Below are positions 1 through 9,200 of a stretch of 64,000 nucleotides of DNA, piece by piece. The notes beneath the pieces are model-generated. The model was not told the DNA's origin and searched no databases. It saw only the letters and a list, made by a program, of their open reading frames with translations. The position numbers and the translations under genes are program-made. Location of the stretch: the NCBI GenBank assembly GCA_902595635.1, contig CACJQT010000005.1:1-64000 (forward strand), in the 5' to 3' direction. Source of the DNA: an uncultured Pelagibacteraceae bacterium. GTDB lineage: Bacteria; Pseudomonadota; Alphaproteobacteria; Pelagibacterales; Pelagibacteraceae. Every line of letters begins with the position of its first letter. The first letter of the stretch is position 1.

Positions 1-396
1 AACGCTGCATTGAAAAGAAAATTTACAATTCCTATAAAATTTATTGGAAATACTCACGAAAAAAAAGAAATTAATTCTCAAATAAAACAATTAGGTCTTT
101 CAATTCAGTGTGGGGGTAGAGTCGCTAACCTTGGTGACAAAGTTAATAAATCTAAAGCAATTAATGTATTCTTAAAAATGGTTAAAAGTAAAATTAAAAA
201 TCCGATCAAAACTATTGGGGTTGGGGACAATCATAATGATATAAACATGCTTAAAAATACTGATATTCCATGCTTAGTTTTCAATAAGTATTTTAAGACA
301 ACTAACTTAAATATAAAAAAATTAATAACTTCCAGTAAGCCATCTCCTCAGGGCTGGGCTGATGTGATCAAAAAGGCGGTACTTAAATTAAAATAA
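1..396 (+). CDS. HAD-family phosphatase, mannosyl/glucosyl-3-phosphoglycerate phosphatase-like, C-terminal part (5' truncated by window)
   Basis: GDNHNDINML HAD motif IV-like; frame open to the window edge; adjacent to GpgS-like gene. Confidence 0.7.
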   Translation, partial: NAALKRKFTIPIKFIGNTHEKKEINSQIKQLGLSIQCGGRVANLGDKVNKSKAINVFLKMVKSKIKNPIKTIGVGDNHNDINMLKNTDIPCLVFNKYFKTTNLNIKKLITSSKPSPQGWADVIKKAVLKLK

Positions 397-413
397 TGTG
401 ATTAGTAGCAGCC

Positions 414-1634
414 ATGAGTGAATTTTCACAAAATGGAATAGTCTCAACATTGCATGATTTTGGGACCAAATCCACCAAAGAAATAGAAGGTGAACTATTA
501 AAATTTTCTAGTGAGAGAAAAATGGAATTAATTTTACCATGTCTCTTCTCTGAGATTGAAGGTGATGCTTTACCCAATATCGTTTCAGAAATAAAAAAAA
601 CTAATTATTTAAATCACATAATTATAGGTCTCGATAAGGCTAACGAGGATCAAGCTAGAAAGGCATGGACTTTTTTCGAGCAACTTGAAACACCTTTTAC
701 AATTTTATGGAATGACGGACCAAATTTAAAAAAGTTAGACAAAGAATTAAAAAAAAAGGATTTAGCCCCAAGTGAAAAAGGTAAGGGTAGAAATGTATGG
801 TATTGTATAGGAATGTCAATTGCTAGAGATACAGCAAGATCTGTGGCTTTACATGATTGTGATATAAAAACTTATGACAGACGCATGCTAGCTAAATTGT
901 TTTATCCTGTTGTAAATCCTCTTTTTAATTTTGAGTTTTGTAAAGGATACTATCCAAGAGTTGCTGATGGTAAAATGAATGGCAGAGTTGCAAGATTATT
1001 AGTTTTTCCTTTATTGACAGCTTTAGAAAAAACTATTGGTAAAAGTGATTATCTAGATTTCATGAAATCTTTTAAATATCCTCTCGCAGGGGAATTTTCA
1101 TTTAGGCGTAATGTTTTACCTGAATTAAGGATTTCCTCTGACTGGGGTATAGAAATTGGAATTTTATCTGAAATGCAAAGGAGTTATTCTCCACAAAACA
1201 TATGTCAGGTTGATCTTGCAGAAACTTATGATCACAAGCACCAGAAACTATCTATTGATGATGAAACAAAAGGTTTGTCTAGAATGTCTATAGACATTAT
1301 AAAAACTTTTATTAAAAAATTAGCTACACAAGGACATTCTTTTAGTAGAGAAAAATTTAGATCTTTGAAAGCAACTTATTATAGGTCAGCTTTAGATTTA
1401 ATTGATATATATAGAAGTGATGCACAAATGAATGGTCTAAAATTTGATTCTCACACCGAAGAAAAGGCTGTTGAACTTTTTGCGATAAATATAATGAAAG
1501 CTGGTGAAGCATTTTATTTAAATCCTATGGATACACCATTTATTCCAACTTGGAGCAGAGTTAAAAGTGCTATTCCTGATTTTTTAGATAGGCTTCAAGA
1601 TGCTGTAAATGAAGATAACAAGCAATACATTTAA
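414..1634 (+). CDS. gpgS: Glucosyl-3-phosphoglycerate synthase-like glycosyltransferase
   Basis: 406 aa; ALHDCDIKTYDRRML DxD-like region and overall GpgS-like architecture; next to HAD phosphatase. Confidence 0.75.
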   Translation: MSEFSQNGIVSTLHDFGTKSTKEIEGELLKFSSERKMELILPCLFSEIEGDALPNIVSEIKKTNYLNHIIIGLDKANEDQARKAWTFFEQLETPFTILWNDGPNLKKLDKELKKKDLAPSEKGKGRNVWYCIGMSIARDTARSVALHDCDIKTYDRRMLAKLFYPVVNPLFNFEFCKGYYPRVADGKMNGRVARLLVFPLLTALEKTIGKSDYLDFMKSFKYPLAGEFSFRRNVLPELRISSDWGIEIGILSEMQRSYSPQNICQVDLAETYDHKHQKLSIDDETKGLSRMSIDIIKTFIKKLATQGHSFSREKFRSLKATYYRSALDLIDIYRSDAQMNGLKFDSHTEEKAVELFAINIMKAGEAFYLNPMDTPFIPTWSRVKSAIPDFLDRLQDAVNEDNKQYI

Positions 1635-2287
1635 TTTTTTTTTTTATTACAAACAAAAAATAATTTTCTTGGAAAAGAACCCTCTTCGAAATAATCAATA
1701 GACAAATTTTCATATCCATTTATTAAATTTTGTATTGTATTTTTTGAAAAAAAATGAATTATAAAACCATCTATTTCATATAAATCTTCTCCTCTATGAA
1801 TTCCTTTTTTATAGTCCCCATCATCAGTATTTCTGACTGTGTAAATATTTATTCCTCCCGGTTTTAAAATTCTATGAATCTCGCTATTAAGTTTGTCCAA
1901 ATCTTTCTGAGTTAAAGCCATGCAATAAAGCATATGTGAATAACAAGCATCAACTGAATTACTCTCAAATGGCAAGTCCTCTCTTATATCAAATTTTAAT
2001 GTAGAAATTGAAGATGTTAGATTTTCTTTTTTTATTTTTTCATTGATAACTTTAATTCCATTTTCACTATAGTCTAATGCGGTAACATTTATCGAATTTT
2101 TTCCAAAGTAAATGCTATCTCTTCCTAGGCCTGCTCCTAACTCAACAATTTTAGAACAATTGTTTTCTTTGAAAATATTTAAAGCTTTTTTTGCAGGTAA
2201 ACTTGGTTCTAAACCAAACATCTCAGGCTTATTTGAGAAATTAGTTTCCCAATGCTGAGATTGTCGGTTTAAAATATTTTTATCCAA
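1631..2287 (-). CDS. Class I SAM-dependent methyltransferase
   Basis: VELGAGLGRDSIYF motif I, ILKPGG motif. Confidence 0.85.
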   Translation of the reverse strand: MDKNILNRQSQHWETNFSNKPEMFGLEPSLPAKKALNIFKENNCSKIVELGAGLGRDSIYFGKNSINVTALDYSENGIKVINEKIKKENLTSSISTLKFDIREDLPFESNSVDACYSHMLYCMALTQKDLDKLNSEIHRILKPGGINIYTVRNTDDGDYKKGIHRGEDLYEIDGFIIHFFSKNTIQNLINGYENLSIDYFEEGSFPRKLFFVCNKKKN

Positions 2288-2288
2288 T

Positions 2289-2948
2289 TTACTTAGAGGG
2301 ATCTGGGACCTTTCTTAGATAAGGTTTTACAGTTTCCCATCCATCTGGATATATTTTTTTAGCTTCATCATCTTTAATCGCTGGCAAAATAACAACATCC
2401 TCTCCCTTTTTCCAATTAGCAGGAGTAGCTACTTTATGTTTAGCTGTTAGCTGCATAGAGTCTATTGCACGCAAAATCTCTAAAAAGTTTCTTCCAGTTG
2501 CCATAGGATATGTAAGATATAATCCAATTCTCTTATCAGGTCTGATTACAAAAATAGTTCTTACAGTTTCATTATCAACTGCAGTTCTACCCATTGAGGT
2601 TGTTCCAGCATCTGCTTCCAACATATTAAACAATTTTGCTACTTTTAAATCTTCATCAGCAATAATTGGATAATTTGGTTTTGTACCAGATACATCTTTA
2701 ATATCATCTAGCCATTTTTTATGATCCTCTACCCCATCAACGCTTAAACCAATTACTTTGACATTTCTTTTATCGAATTCATCTTTCATTAATCCTAAAG
2801 CACCAAGTTCTGTAGTACAAACTGGTGTAAAATCTTTAGGGTGTGAAAAAATAACTCCCCAACTATCACCTAACCATTCGTGAAAAGAAATATCTCCTTC
2901 AGTTGTTTTAGCTTGAAAATCAGGACACATACTATTTATTTTTAACAT
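2289..2948 (-). CDS. Peroxiredoxin (1-Cys/Prx6-type, AhpC/TSA family)
   Basis: SHPKDFTPVCTTELG active-site motif. Confidence 0.93.
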   Translation of the reverse strand: MLKINSMCPDFQAKTTEGDISFHEWLGDSWGVIFSHPKDFTPVCTTELGALGLMKDEFDKRNVKVIGLSVDGVEDHKKWLDDIKDVSGTKPNYPIIADEDLKVAKLFNMLEADAGTTSMGRTAVDNETVRTIFVIRPDKRIGLYLTYPMATGRNFLEILRAIDSMQLTAKHKVATPANWKKGEDVVILPAIKDDEAKKIYPDGWETVKPYLRKVPDPSK

Positions 2949-3022
2949 TGTCTCCTCCTTATAAAAAAAATATTATATGAAAGATTGTTTTACTAAGCAA
3001 ACTTTTATAAAGTTAAGTATTT

Positions 3023-3718
3023 ATGATATTTGAACAACTTTTCGATCAAAAATCTTCTACATACACTTATATAATTGCAAGTGGTGAAGGTAGAGAAGCA
3101 TTAATAATTGATCCAGTCATTGAACATTCTGATGAGTATTCAACTATATTAAATAATTTAGATCTTAAACTTGTAAAAGTAATTGATACTCACATTCATG
3201 CTGATCACATCTCAGCATTAAATGAATTAAATAAAAGAACAAACTGTATAAGAGTTATGGGAGAAAAATCTAAATCAGAAGTGATAGATCTAAGAATTAA
3301 AGATGGTGAAAAAATTAAAGTTGAAGAAGTTGAACTTCAAGCAATTTATACTCCTGGTCATACTGATTGCTCATATAGTTTTTTGATGAATGATAGAGTT
3401 TTTACTGGAGATACACTTTTAATAAATGGAAGTGGTAGAACAGATTTTCAAAATGGTAATGCTTACGATGCTTACGATTCTATATTTAATAAACTATTAA
3501 AACTACCCGAAAAAACTCTCGTATTTCCTGCTCATGATTATAATGGCAAGAAATTTTCCACTATTGAAAATGAAAAAAATAATAATCCAAGATTACAAGT
3601 AAGCTCAAAAGAAGAATACGCAGACATAATGAACAATCTAAATCTTGCAAATCCTAAAATGATGGATGTCGCAGTGCCTGCTAATGTAAAAGGGCTTACT
3701 TTAGACAATATTAATTAA
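3023..3718 (+). CDS. MBL-fold metallohydrolase, persulfide dioxygenase (ETHE1)-like
   Basis: DTHIHADHIS, TPGHTDCSYS, FTGDTLLINGSGRTDFQ motifs. Confidence 0.85.
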   Translation: MIFEQLFDQKSSTYTYIIASGEGREALIIDPVIEHSDEYSTILNNLDLKLVKVIDTHIHADHISALNELNKRTNCIRVMGEKSKSEVIDLRIKDGEKIKVEEVELQAIYTPGHTDCSYSFLMNDRVFTGDTLLINGSGRTDFQNGNAYDAYDSIFNKLLKLPEKTLVFPAHDYNGKKFSTIENEKNNNPRLQVSSKEEYADIMNNLNLANPKMMDVAVPANVKGLTLDNIN

Positions 3719-3755
3719 CTTTAAATTTCAACATTAATAACTATATAGGCAGTCT

Positions 3756-4331
3756 ATGAATGACTATTTGCAATCAATTATTGATAGGGATCCAGCGGCA
3801 AGATCTAAGTTAAGTGTAATATTAACGTACCCTGGCGTTAAGGCTGTATTTTTTCACAGAATTGCAAATTTTTTTGCTACTGCAAAATTCGATCTTATCG
3901 CAAGAATAATTTCTCAATTTTCAAGATTTTTAACTGGTATTGAAATTCATCCAAGAGCTAAGATAGGTAAAAATTTATTTATTGATCACGGTATGGGCGT
4001 CGTTATAGGTGAAACATCTGACATTGCAGATAACGTAACAATTTATCATATGGTTACTTTAGGTGGAATATCTCCAAGCATAAATTCCAATGATCAAAGA
4101 GAAATTAAAAGACACCCTACTCTTCATGATAATGTTGTTGTTGGTTCAGGGGCACAAATTTTGGGGCCTGTAGTTGTAGGGAAAAATGCAAGAATTGGTG
4201 CTAATGCAGTTGTAACAAAAAATGTTCCTGAAAATGCTGTTATGGTAGGAATACCTGCTAAGAATGTTGGAACAGCAACTGAAGAATTTAAACCTTATGC
4301 TGTTACAAATGGCAATGAGGAAAAAGAATAA
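3756..4331 (+). CDS. cysE: Serine O-acetyltransferase
   Basis: Hexapeptide-repeat acetyltransferase; [23 protein letters not shown] motif; directly before cysK. Confidence 0.92.
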   Translation: MNDYLQSIIDRDPAARSKLSVILTYPGVKAVFFHRIANFFATAKFDLIARIISQFSRFLTGIEIHPRAKIGKNLFIDHGMGVVIGETSDIADNVTIYHMVTLGGISPSINSNDQREIKRHPTLHDNVVVGSGAQILGPVVVGKNARIGANAVVTKNVPENAVMVGIPAKNVGTATEEFKPYAVTNGNEEKE

Positions 4332-5332
4332 TGAAAAATTACAAGGATGATTTTATCCAATCAATTGGAAATACTCCTTTAATAAAACTGAAAGCTGCAT
4401 CTGAAATAACTGGCTGTAACATTTATGGTAAAGCCGAATATTTAAATCCAGGAGGATCTGTAAAAGACAGAGCAGCACTTGCTTTAATAAGGGATGCTGA
4501 ACAAAAAAAATTAATATTTAAAGGTGGAATAATTGTAGAAGGAACTGCAGGAAACACTGGCATTGGTTTATGCCTTATTGGAAATTCACTTGGTTACAAA
4601 ACGATTATTGTAATGAATGATAATCAAACTCAAGAAAAAAAAGATACATTAAGAAATATTGGTGCAGATTTAAAATTAGTTCCACCAAAACCTTATAAAG
4701 ATGAAAATAACTTTGTTAAAGTTGCTGCTAGAATGGCTGAAGACCTAAAAAGTTCAAATAATCACGGAGTTGTTTGGGCAAATCAATTTGATAATACAGC
4801 AAACTCAAAAGGTCACTATAATACAACGGGTCCTGAGATATGGGAACAAACTGAAGGTAAAGTTGATGGATTTGTATGTTCTTCTGGAACTGGGGGAACT
4901 ATTGGTGGAGTAAGTAGTTTTTTAAAAGAAAAAAATAAAGATATAAAAATTTATCTATCAGATCCAAAGGGATCCTCTCTTTACAATCACATTGAAAACG
5001 GTGAGTTAAAAGCTGAAGGTGGATCAATAACTGAAGGCATTGGATCCAGCAGAGTAACTGCTAATTTTGCAGAAGCAAAAATAGATGGAGCCTTTTCAAT
5101 TGAAGATAAAGAGTCTTTGCCAATACTATATGATTTAATCAAAAATGAAGGTTTAAGTCTTGGAACAAGTTGTGGAGTAAATATTGCAGGCGCAATAAGA
5201 TTGGGTAAAAAATTAGGACCAGGAAAAACTATTGTCACTATTCTTTGCGACAAATCAGACAGATACAACTCAAAGATGTTTAATAAACCTTTTTTAATTG
5301 AAAAAGGTTTACCTTATCCCGATTGGATATAA
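4331..5332 (+). CDS. cysK: Cysteine synthase (PLP-dependent)
   Basis: GNTPLIKL, NPGGSVKDRAA PLP-lysine motif, EGTAGNTGIGL. Confidence 0.93.
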   Translation: MKNYKDDFIQSIGNTPLIKLKAASEITGCNIYGKAEYLNPGGSVKDRAALALIRDAEQKKLIFKGGIIVEGTAGNTGIGLCLIGNSLGYKTIIVMNDNQTQEKKDTLRNIGADLKLVPPKPYKDENNFVKVAARMAEDLKSSNNHGVVWANQFDNTANSKGHYNTTGPEIWEQTEGKVDGFVCSSGTGGTIGGVSSFLKEKNKDIKIYLSDPKGSSLYNHIENGELKAEGGSITEGIGSSRVTANFAEAKIDGAFSIEDKESLPILYDLIKNEGLSLGTSCGVNIAGAIRLGKKLGPGKTIVTILCDKSDRYNSKMFNKPFLIEKGLPYPDWI

Positions 5333-5414
5333 TCACGCATATCAGCACTGTAATAAAACCATTACATTTTTAACTTACAATAAATAATAATAATTAAAAA
5401 ATTAAGGAAATTTT

Positions 5415-5789
5415 ATGGACGCAAAAGAAGTAGTTAAAAAAGGATATGAACTTTTTGGCAAAGGAGATATGGAGGGATTTATGGAAATGGTACATGATGA
5501 TATCACTTGGATTTATCCTGGGGATAAGCATCCAATGTCAGGAACTCATAAAGGCAAAGAGGCATATATGAAAACCATGATGCAAGTTCCAAATCTTTGG
5601 AGTAATTTTTCAGTAACCCCTGATATGATGATTAGTGAGGGGAATAAAGTGTTTGTTAAAGCAACTGCTAAGGCAGATGGCATGGATACTATTTTTGGTC
5701 ATTATTTTGAAGTAGGCGATGATGGTAAACTGACATTATTTATTGCGTTTGATGACACACTAAGCATGTTCAATGCAATTAAGAAGTAA
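5415..5789 (+). CDS. SnoaL-like / NTF2-fold protein
   Basis: 124 aa; YELFGKGDMEGFMEMVHDDITWIYPG typical of SnoaL-like domains. Confidence 0.8.
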   Translation: MDAKEVVKKGYELFGKGDMEGFMEMVHDDITWIYPGDKHPMSGTHKGKEAYMKTMMQVPNLWSNFSVTPDMMISEGNKVFVKATAKADGMDTIFGHYFEVGDDGKLTLFIAFDDTLSMFNAIKK

Positions 5790-5795
5790 GAGTTT

Positions 5796-6263
5796 ATGAA
5801 AAAATTATATTTTATTTTAATTTTCGTATTTATGTCGAGTACAGCTTTTGCTGAGCAAGGACAAATTAAACAAACTGGTTTTTTCTCTGGCACTTCTAAA
5901 GTTATAGGTGATGATAAAGGCAATTTTTCGATAATATATGAAGGAACTATTGGTAATAAAGCTATTGAGGGAACAACTTTTGGTGACAGATCTTCATCAT
6001 ATTGTGTTGGATCAATTGTTGGACTTAAAGGAAAAGGTTTTGAGACAGGCGTTTGTATAAACAAATTTGAAGATGGTAGTACTACAACAACACATTACGA
6101 AGGCGTAATGGGAAAAATATTAAGATGGAAGTTTGTAAGTGGAACAGGGAAATATGAGAATATTTCTGGAGGTGGAACAACATCTTATGCGCAAATTGAT
6201 TCAGCTAAAGATGGAGTTGTACAATCTTACAATCAAATCGTTGGTACTTATAATTTGAACTAA
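5796..6263 (+). CDS. Secreted beta-barrel-like protein of unknown function
   Basis: Signal peptide MKKLYFILIFVFMSSTAFA; FVSGTGKYENISGGG resembles allene-oxide-cyclase/dirigent-type barrels. Confidence 0.6.
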   Translation: MKKLYFILIFVFMSSTAFAEQGQIKQTGFFSGTSKVIGDDKGNFSIIYEGTIGNKAIEGTTFGDRSSSYCVGSIVGLKGKGFETGVCINKFEDGSTTTTHYEGVMGKILRWKFVSGTGKYENISGGGTTSYAQIDSAKDGVVQSYNQIVGTYNLN

Positions 6264-6276
6264 CTGAAAGGAAAAA

Positions 6277-6675
6277 ATGAAAAAAACAATTTTAGTATTA
6301 ATTTTAAGTTTATTTACAGCTAATGTTTACGCAGATAGCCATGTAAAGAGAATTTTATCAACAAGTCAAACAGGAATGGGAAATGATATTGTATACCCTA
6401 CAGGAAAAGCAAAAATAACAGCTTTTGAATTTACTGTACCTGTAGGAGCTCCAGTAACTCCTCATACGCACTCATTTCCAGTTCTAATTATGATTCAGCA
6501 AGGTGAAATTGAATTAATTCATGAAGGAAAAACCCAAGTATTCAAAGCTGGTGATGCATTTGTTGAAGATGTTGGAATTGTACACGAGTCGAAAAATATT
6601 GGAAATGTTCCAGTTAAAGCGATTGTAGTTGCAATTGGTGTCGAAGGACAGAAAATTATGACACCGGTAAAATAA
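6277..6675 (+). CDS. Secreted cupin-domain protein
   Basis: Signal peptide; PVTPHTHSFPVLIMIQQGEIELIHEGKTQVFKAGDAFVEDVGIVHESKN cupin motifs. Confidence 0.85.
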   Translation: MKKTILVLILSLFTANVYADSHVKRILSTSQTGMGNDIVYPTGKAKITAFEFTVPVGAPVTPHTHSFPVLIMIQQGEIELIHEGKTQVFKAGDAFVEDVGIVHESKNIGNVPVKAIVVAIGVEGQKIMTPVK

Positions 6676-6688
6676 AAAGGAAAAAGAA

Positions 6689-6979
6689 ATGATCATAAAA
6701 ATAGAAGAAAATATAAAATCATTTTCATCTTGGATGAATATGGTAAAAGCGAATGCTGAAAAAATTAAAGGATTTGGTGCTACGATTATTTTTGCAGGTG
6801 TATCAAAAGAAGACCCTACAAAATTTACTGTAATCGTTAAGTATGCAACCATGGAAGGTTTTGAAGCATTTAAAAATGACAAAGAACTTCATGCAGCAAG
6901 AGCTGAAGCAGGCGTGGATTTAGATTCAGCAAAGGTTACACCGATGCATGAAGATTTTATGGAAAATTTTAGTGGATAA
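6689..6979 (+). CDS. Small dimeric alpha/beta-barrel-like protein (DUF3764-like)
   Basis: 96 aa; same length and layout as the next gene. Confidence 0.5.
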   Translation: MIIKIEENIKSFSSWMNMVKANAEKIKGFGATIIFAGVSKEDPTKFTVIVKYATMEGFEAFKNDKELHAARAEAGVDLDSAKVTPMHEDFMENFSG

Positions 6980-7006
6980 ACAATCAATATAAAGAAAGGA
7001 TAAAAT

Positions 7007-7297
7007 ATGGAAACAGAAACACTAGTAGTAGCTCATTTAAAAGAAGGTATGTTAGAAAAATTTATGGGCTTTATGCAATCAGATGCTGGTATGGCAGAAA
7101 GATCGAAAGTTGCAAATGTATCAAAAACAATTGGAACAGTTGCACCTGACAAAAAAACAGTAATGTTTAAAATTTTTGTGACCGATAAAGCTGCTCTTAA
7201 AGCTTTTATAGATGGAAGCAATCCAGTATCAGCTCCAGTTATGAAAGAAGTTATGGAAAGTTACAGTGTCTACGAATTAAATAAAGTAGATATGTAA
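7007..7297 (+). CDS. Small dimeric alpha/beta-barrel-like protein
   Basis: 96 aa; VMFKIFVTDKAALKAFIDGSNP parallels the preceding protein. Confidence 0.5.
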   Translation: METETLVVAHLKEGMLEKFMGFMQSDAGMAERSKVANVSKTIGTVAPDKKTVMFKIFVTDKAALKAFIDGSNPVSAPVMKEVMESYSVYELNKVDM

Positions 7298-7320
7298 TAA
7301 TTTTTGTAATAAGGTTTGTA

Positions 7321-7611
7321 ATGCCTTCAGGATATATCATATTAAATATTAATGTGTTAAATCCTGAAAATTACAAAGAGTATTTGGAAAAAGCTCCTCC
7401 AACTGCTCAAATGTTTGGTGGCGAGTACATAATAAGAGGTGGCGAAAATGAAGTCATTGAAGGTGAGTGGAAATATCCAAGAACTGTTGTAATTAAATTC
7501 CCATCTTATGAAAAAGTTTTTGAGTGGTACAATTCAGAAATATATAAACCTATCAGACAAATTAGATTAGATAATACAGTATCAAATACATTAATAATTA
7601 AAGGAGCATAA
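7321..7611 (+). CDS. DUF1330 family protein
   Basis: 96 aa; GYIILNINVLNPENYKEYLEKAPP and IRGGENEVIEGEWKYPRTVVIKFPS are DUF1330-like. Confidence 0.85.
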   Translation: MPSGYIILNINVLNPENYKEYLEKAPPTAQMFGGEYIIRGGENEVIEGEWKYPRTVVIKFPSYEKVFEWYNSEIYKPIRQIRLDNTVSNTLIIKGA

Positions 7612-7622
7612 AGGAGAAAAAA

Positions 7623-7943
7623 ATGTCAATATTAGAAAAATATAGTGCTGCAATTAAAAATAAAGATGAAGCAGCAATGAACGAACTTTTGCATGATGAT
7701 TTTAAATTCACAATGCATAAATCAGGGAGTGTTTTAACTAAAAGTGATGTTATCAAATGGGCAATGAGTGGTGACATTAAGCAAGATAAAACTAGAATTG
7801 TTTATGAAAATGATGAAGTTGGTGTTCACCATGCGTTTGTAACATTTGATGATGGTAATGTAGAAGCAGTTATGGCAGTCTACAAATACAAAGATGGCAA
7901 AATGATTAGTTTAGAAACTGGCGCAACGCCAATGCCAAAATAA
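7623..7943 (+). CDS. SnoaL-like / NTF2-fold protein
   Basis: YSAAIKNKDEAAMNELLHDDFKFTMHKSG. Confidence 0.75.
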   Translation: MSILEKYSAAIKNKDEAAMNELLHDDFKFTMHKSGSVLTKSDVIKWAMSGDIKQDKTRIVYENDEVGVHHAFVTFDDGNVEAVMAVYKYKDGKMISLETGATPMPK

Positions 7944-8540
7944 GTGAACAACATAGATTTTTATTTTTCTATTGGAAGTACTTATACTTATCTTTCGGTT
8001 ACTCGAGCACTAGAAGCAGAAAAACAACATCAAATTAAGTTTAACTGGACTCCTTTTAGTGTGAGAGCAATAATGAAAGAAATGAACAATGTTCCCTTTC
8101 CTAAAGAAAAAAAAAATAAAGTAGATTACATGTGGAGAGACATAGAAAGACGAGCAAAAAATTATGGATTTTTTGCTAAAACACCAGTCCCTTACCCTTT
8201 AACAGAATTTGATTTAGCTAATAAAATTGCAATATTAGGTTTAAAAAATAATTGGGGTGTAGATTACGTTCAGCTTACGTATAAACGATGGTTTCAAGAA
8301 GGAAAAGAGCCTGCTGTTGAACCAAACTTGAGTGAAATCTGCGAAAAACTAAGCTTAGATAAAGAAAAGATTGTTTCAGAGGCAAGCTCTGAGGAAGTTA
8401 ATAATATTTATTTATCAAATACAGAAAAGGCTAGAAAAAATAAAATATTTGGAAGTCCGTCATTTATTGTAAAAAATGAAATATTCTGGGGAGATGATAG
8501 AATGGAAGATGCAATCAAATGGTCGAAGGCAAATGAATAA
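7944..8540 (+). CDS. DsbA-family / 2-hydroxychromene-2-carboxylate isomerase-like (kappa GST) protein, GTG start
   Basis: IDFYFSIGSTYTYLSV N-terminus; FGSPSFIVKNEIFWGDDRMEDA C-terminal motif. Confidence 0.85.
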   Translation: MNNIDFYFSIGSTYTYLSVTRALEAEKQHQIKFNWTPFSVRAIMKEMNNVPFPKEKKNKVDYMWRDIERRAKNYGFFAKTPVPYPLTEFDLANKIAILGLKNNWGVDYVQLTYKRWFQEGKEPAVEPNLSEICEKLSLDKEKIVSEASSEEVNNIYLSNTEKARKNKIFGSPSFIVKNEIFWGDDRMEDAIKWSKANE

Positions 8541-8868
8541 TATAACTGCTTATATAATTTTATTAATCGCAGTAATTCTTGGAACAGCATCTAACAGTTT
8601 TGCTAAAAGTGCTCAAGGTTTTACATTATTAATACCTAGTATAATCACAGCAGTAACAATTGTTGGATGCATGTATACTTTGTCTTTAGTTATGAAAAGT
8701 ATACCAGTTGGAATAACGTATGCCTCTTTTGCGGGCCTATGTATAATTGCTACAGCTGCTGTTGGTGTTATAAAATTTAATCAAGTACCAAATTTTTATA
8801 CAATAATTGGATTGATTTTAATTATATCGGGTGTCTTAATAGTTAACTTATTAGGAACAAATAAATGA
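8533..8868 (+). CDS. Small multidrug resistance (SMR/EmrE) family transporter subunit
   Basis: Four TM segments; internal ATG at 8533 fits SMR N-terminus (MNNITAYIILLIAV) better than the 8476 start. Confidence 0.8.
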   Translation: MNNITAYIILLIAVILGTASNSFAKSAQGFTLLIPSIITAVTIVGCMYTLSLVMKSIPVGITYASFAGLCIIATAAVGVIKFNQVPNFYTIIGLILIISGVLIVNLLGTNK

Positions 8869-9200
8869 AACCATTATCTGGTTATATTTATTTAGTATTA
8901 GCTATATCAACAGGAATTGCCGCAAATAGTTTTGCTAAAATTTCAGATGGATTTTCAAAATTAACTCCAACGATATTATCAATAGCTTTTATGTGTATAA
9001 CTATGTATGGACTTGCAAAAGCTATGTCTATGATACCAGTAGGTTTTACTTATGCTACTTATAGCGGGATAACAGTGGCTGCTATTTTAGTCTTCGGTAT
9101 GATTAAATATAACCAGATACCAAATATGTATGGGTTAATTGGGATTTTTTTAATTATTATTGGCGTTGTAATGGTTAATTATCTTGGAAGAATTAATTAG
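8865..9200 (+). CDS. SMR family transporter, second subunit
   Basis: Paralogue of preceding gene; 4-nt overlap suggests a heteromeric pair. Confidence 0.8.
   Translation: MKPLSGYIYLVLAISTGIAANSFAKISDGFSKLTPTILSIAFMCITMYGLAKAMSMIPVGFTYATYSGITVAAILVFGMIKYNQIPNMYGLIGIFLIIIGVVMVNYLGRIN

Noticed and set aside
4987-5268. Antisense ORF within cysK
   Set aside because: Opposite strand of a conserved gene, low-complexity translation; AT-rich codon bias generates such ORFs.
5702-6064. Minus-strand ORF over SnoaL/secreted barrel genes
   Set aside because: Overlaps two well-supported plus-strand genes; no recognisable domain.
6514-6882. Minus-strand ORF over cupin and 96-aa genes
   Set aside because: Antisense shadow ORF, no domain.
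8476-8532. Upstream start of the first SMR gene
   Set aside because: Internal ATG at 8533 gives a canonical SMR N-terminus; the extension overlaps the preceding CDS and is hydrophilic.
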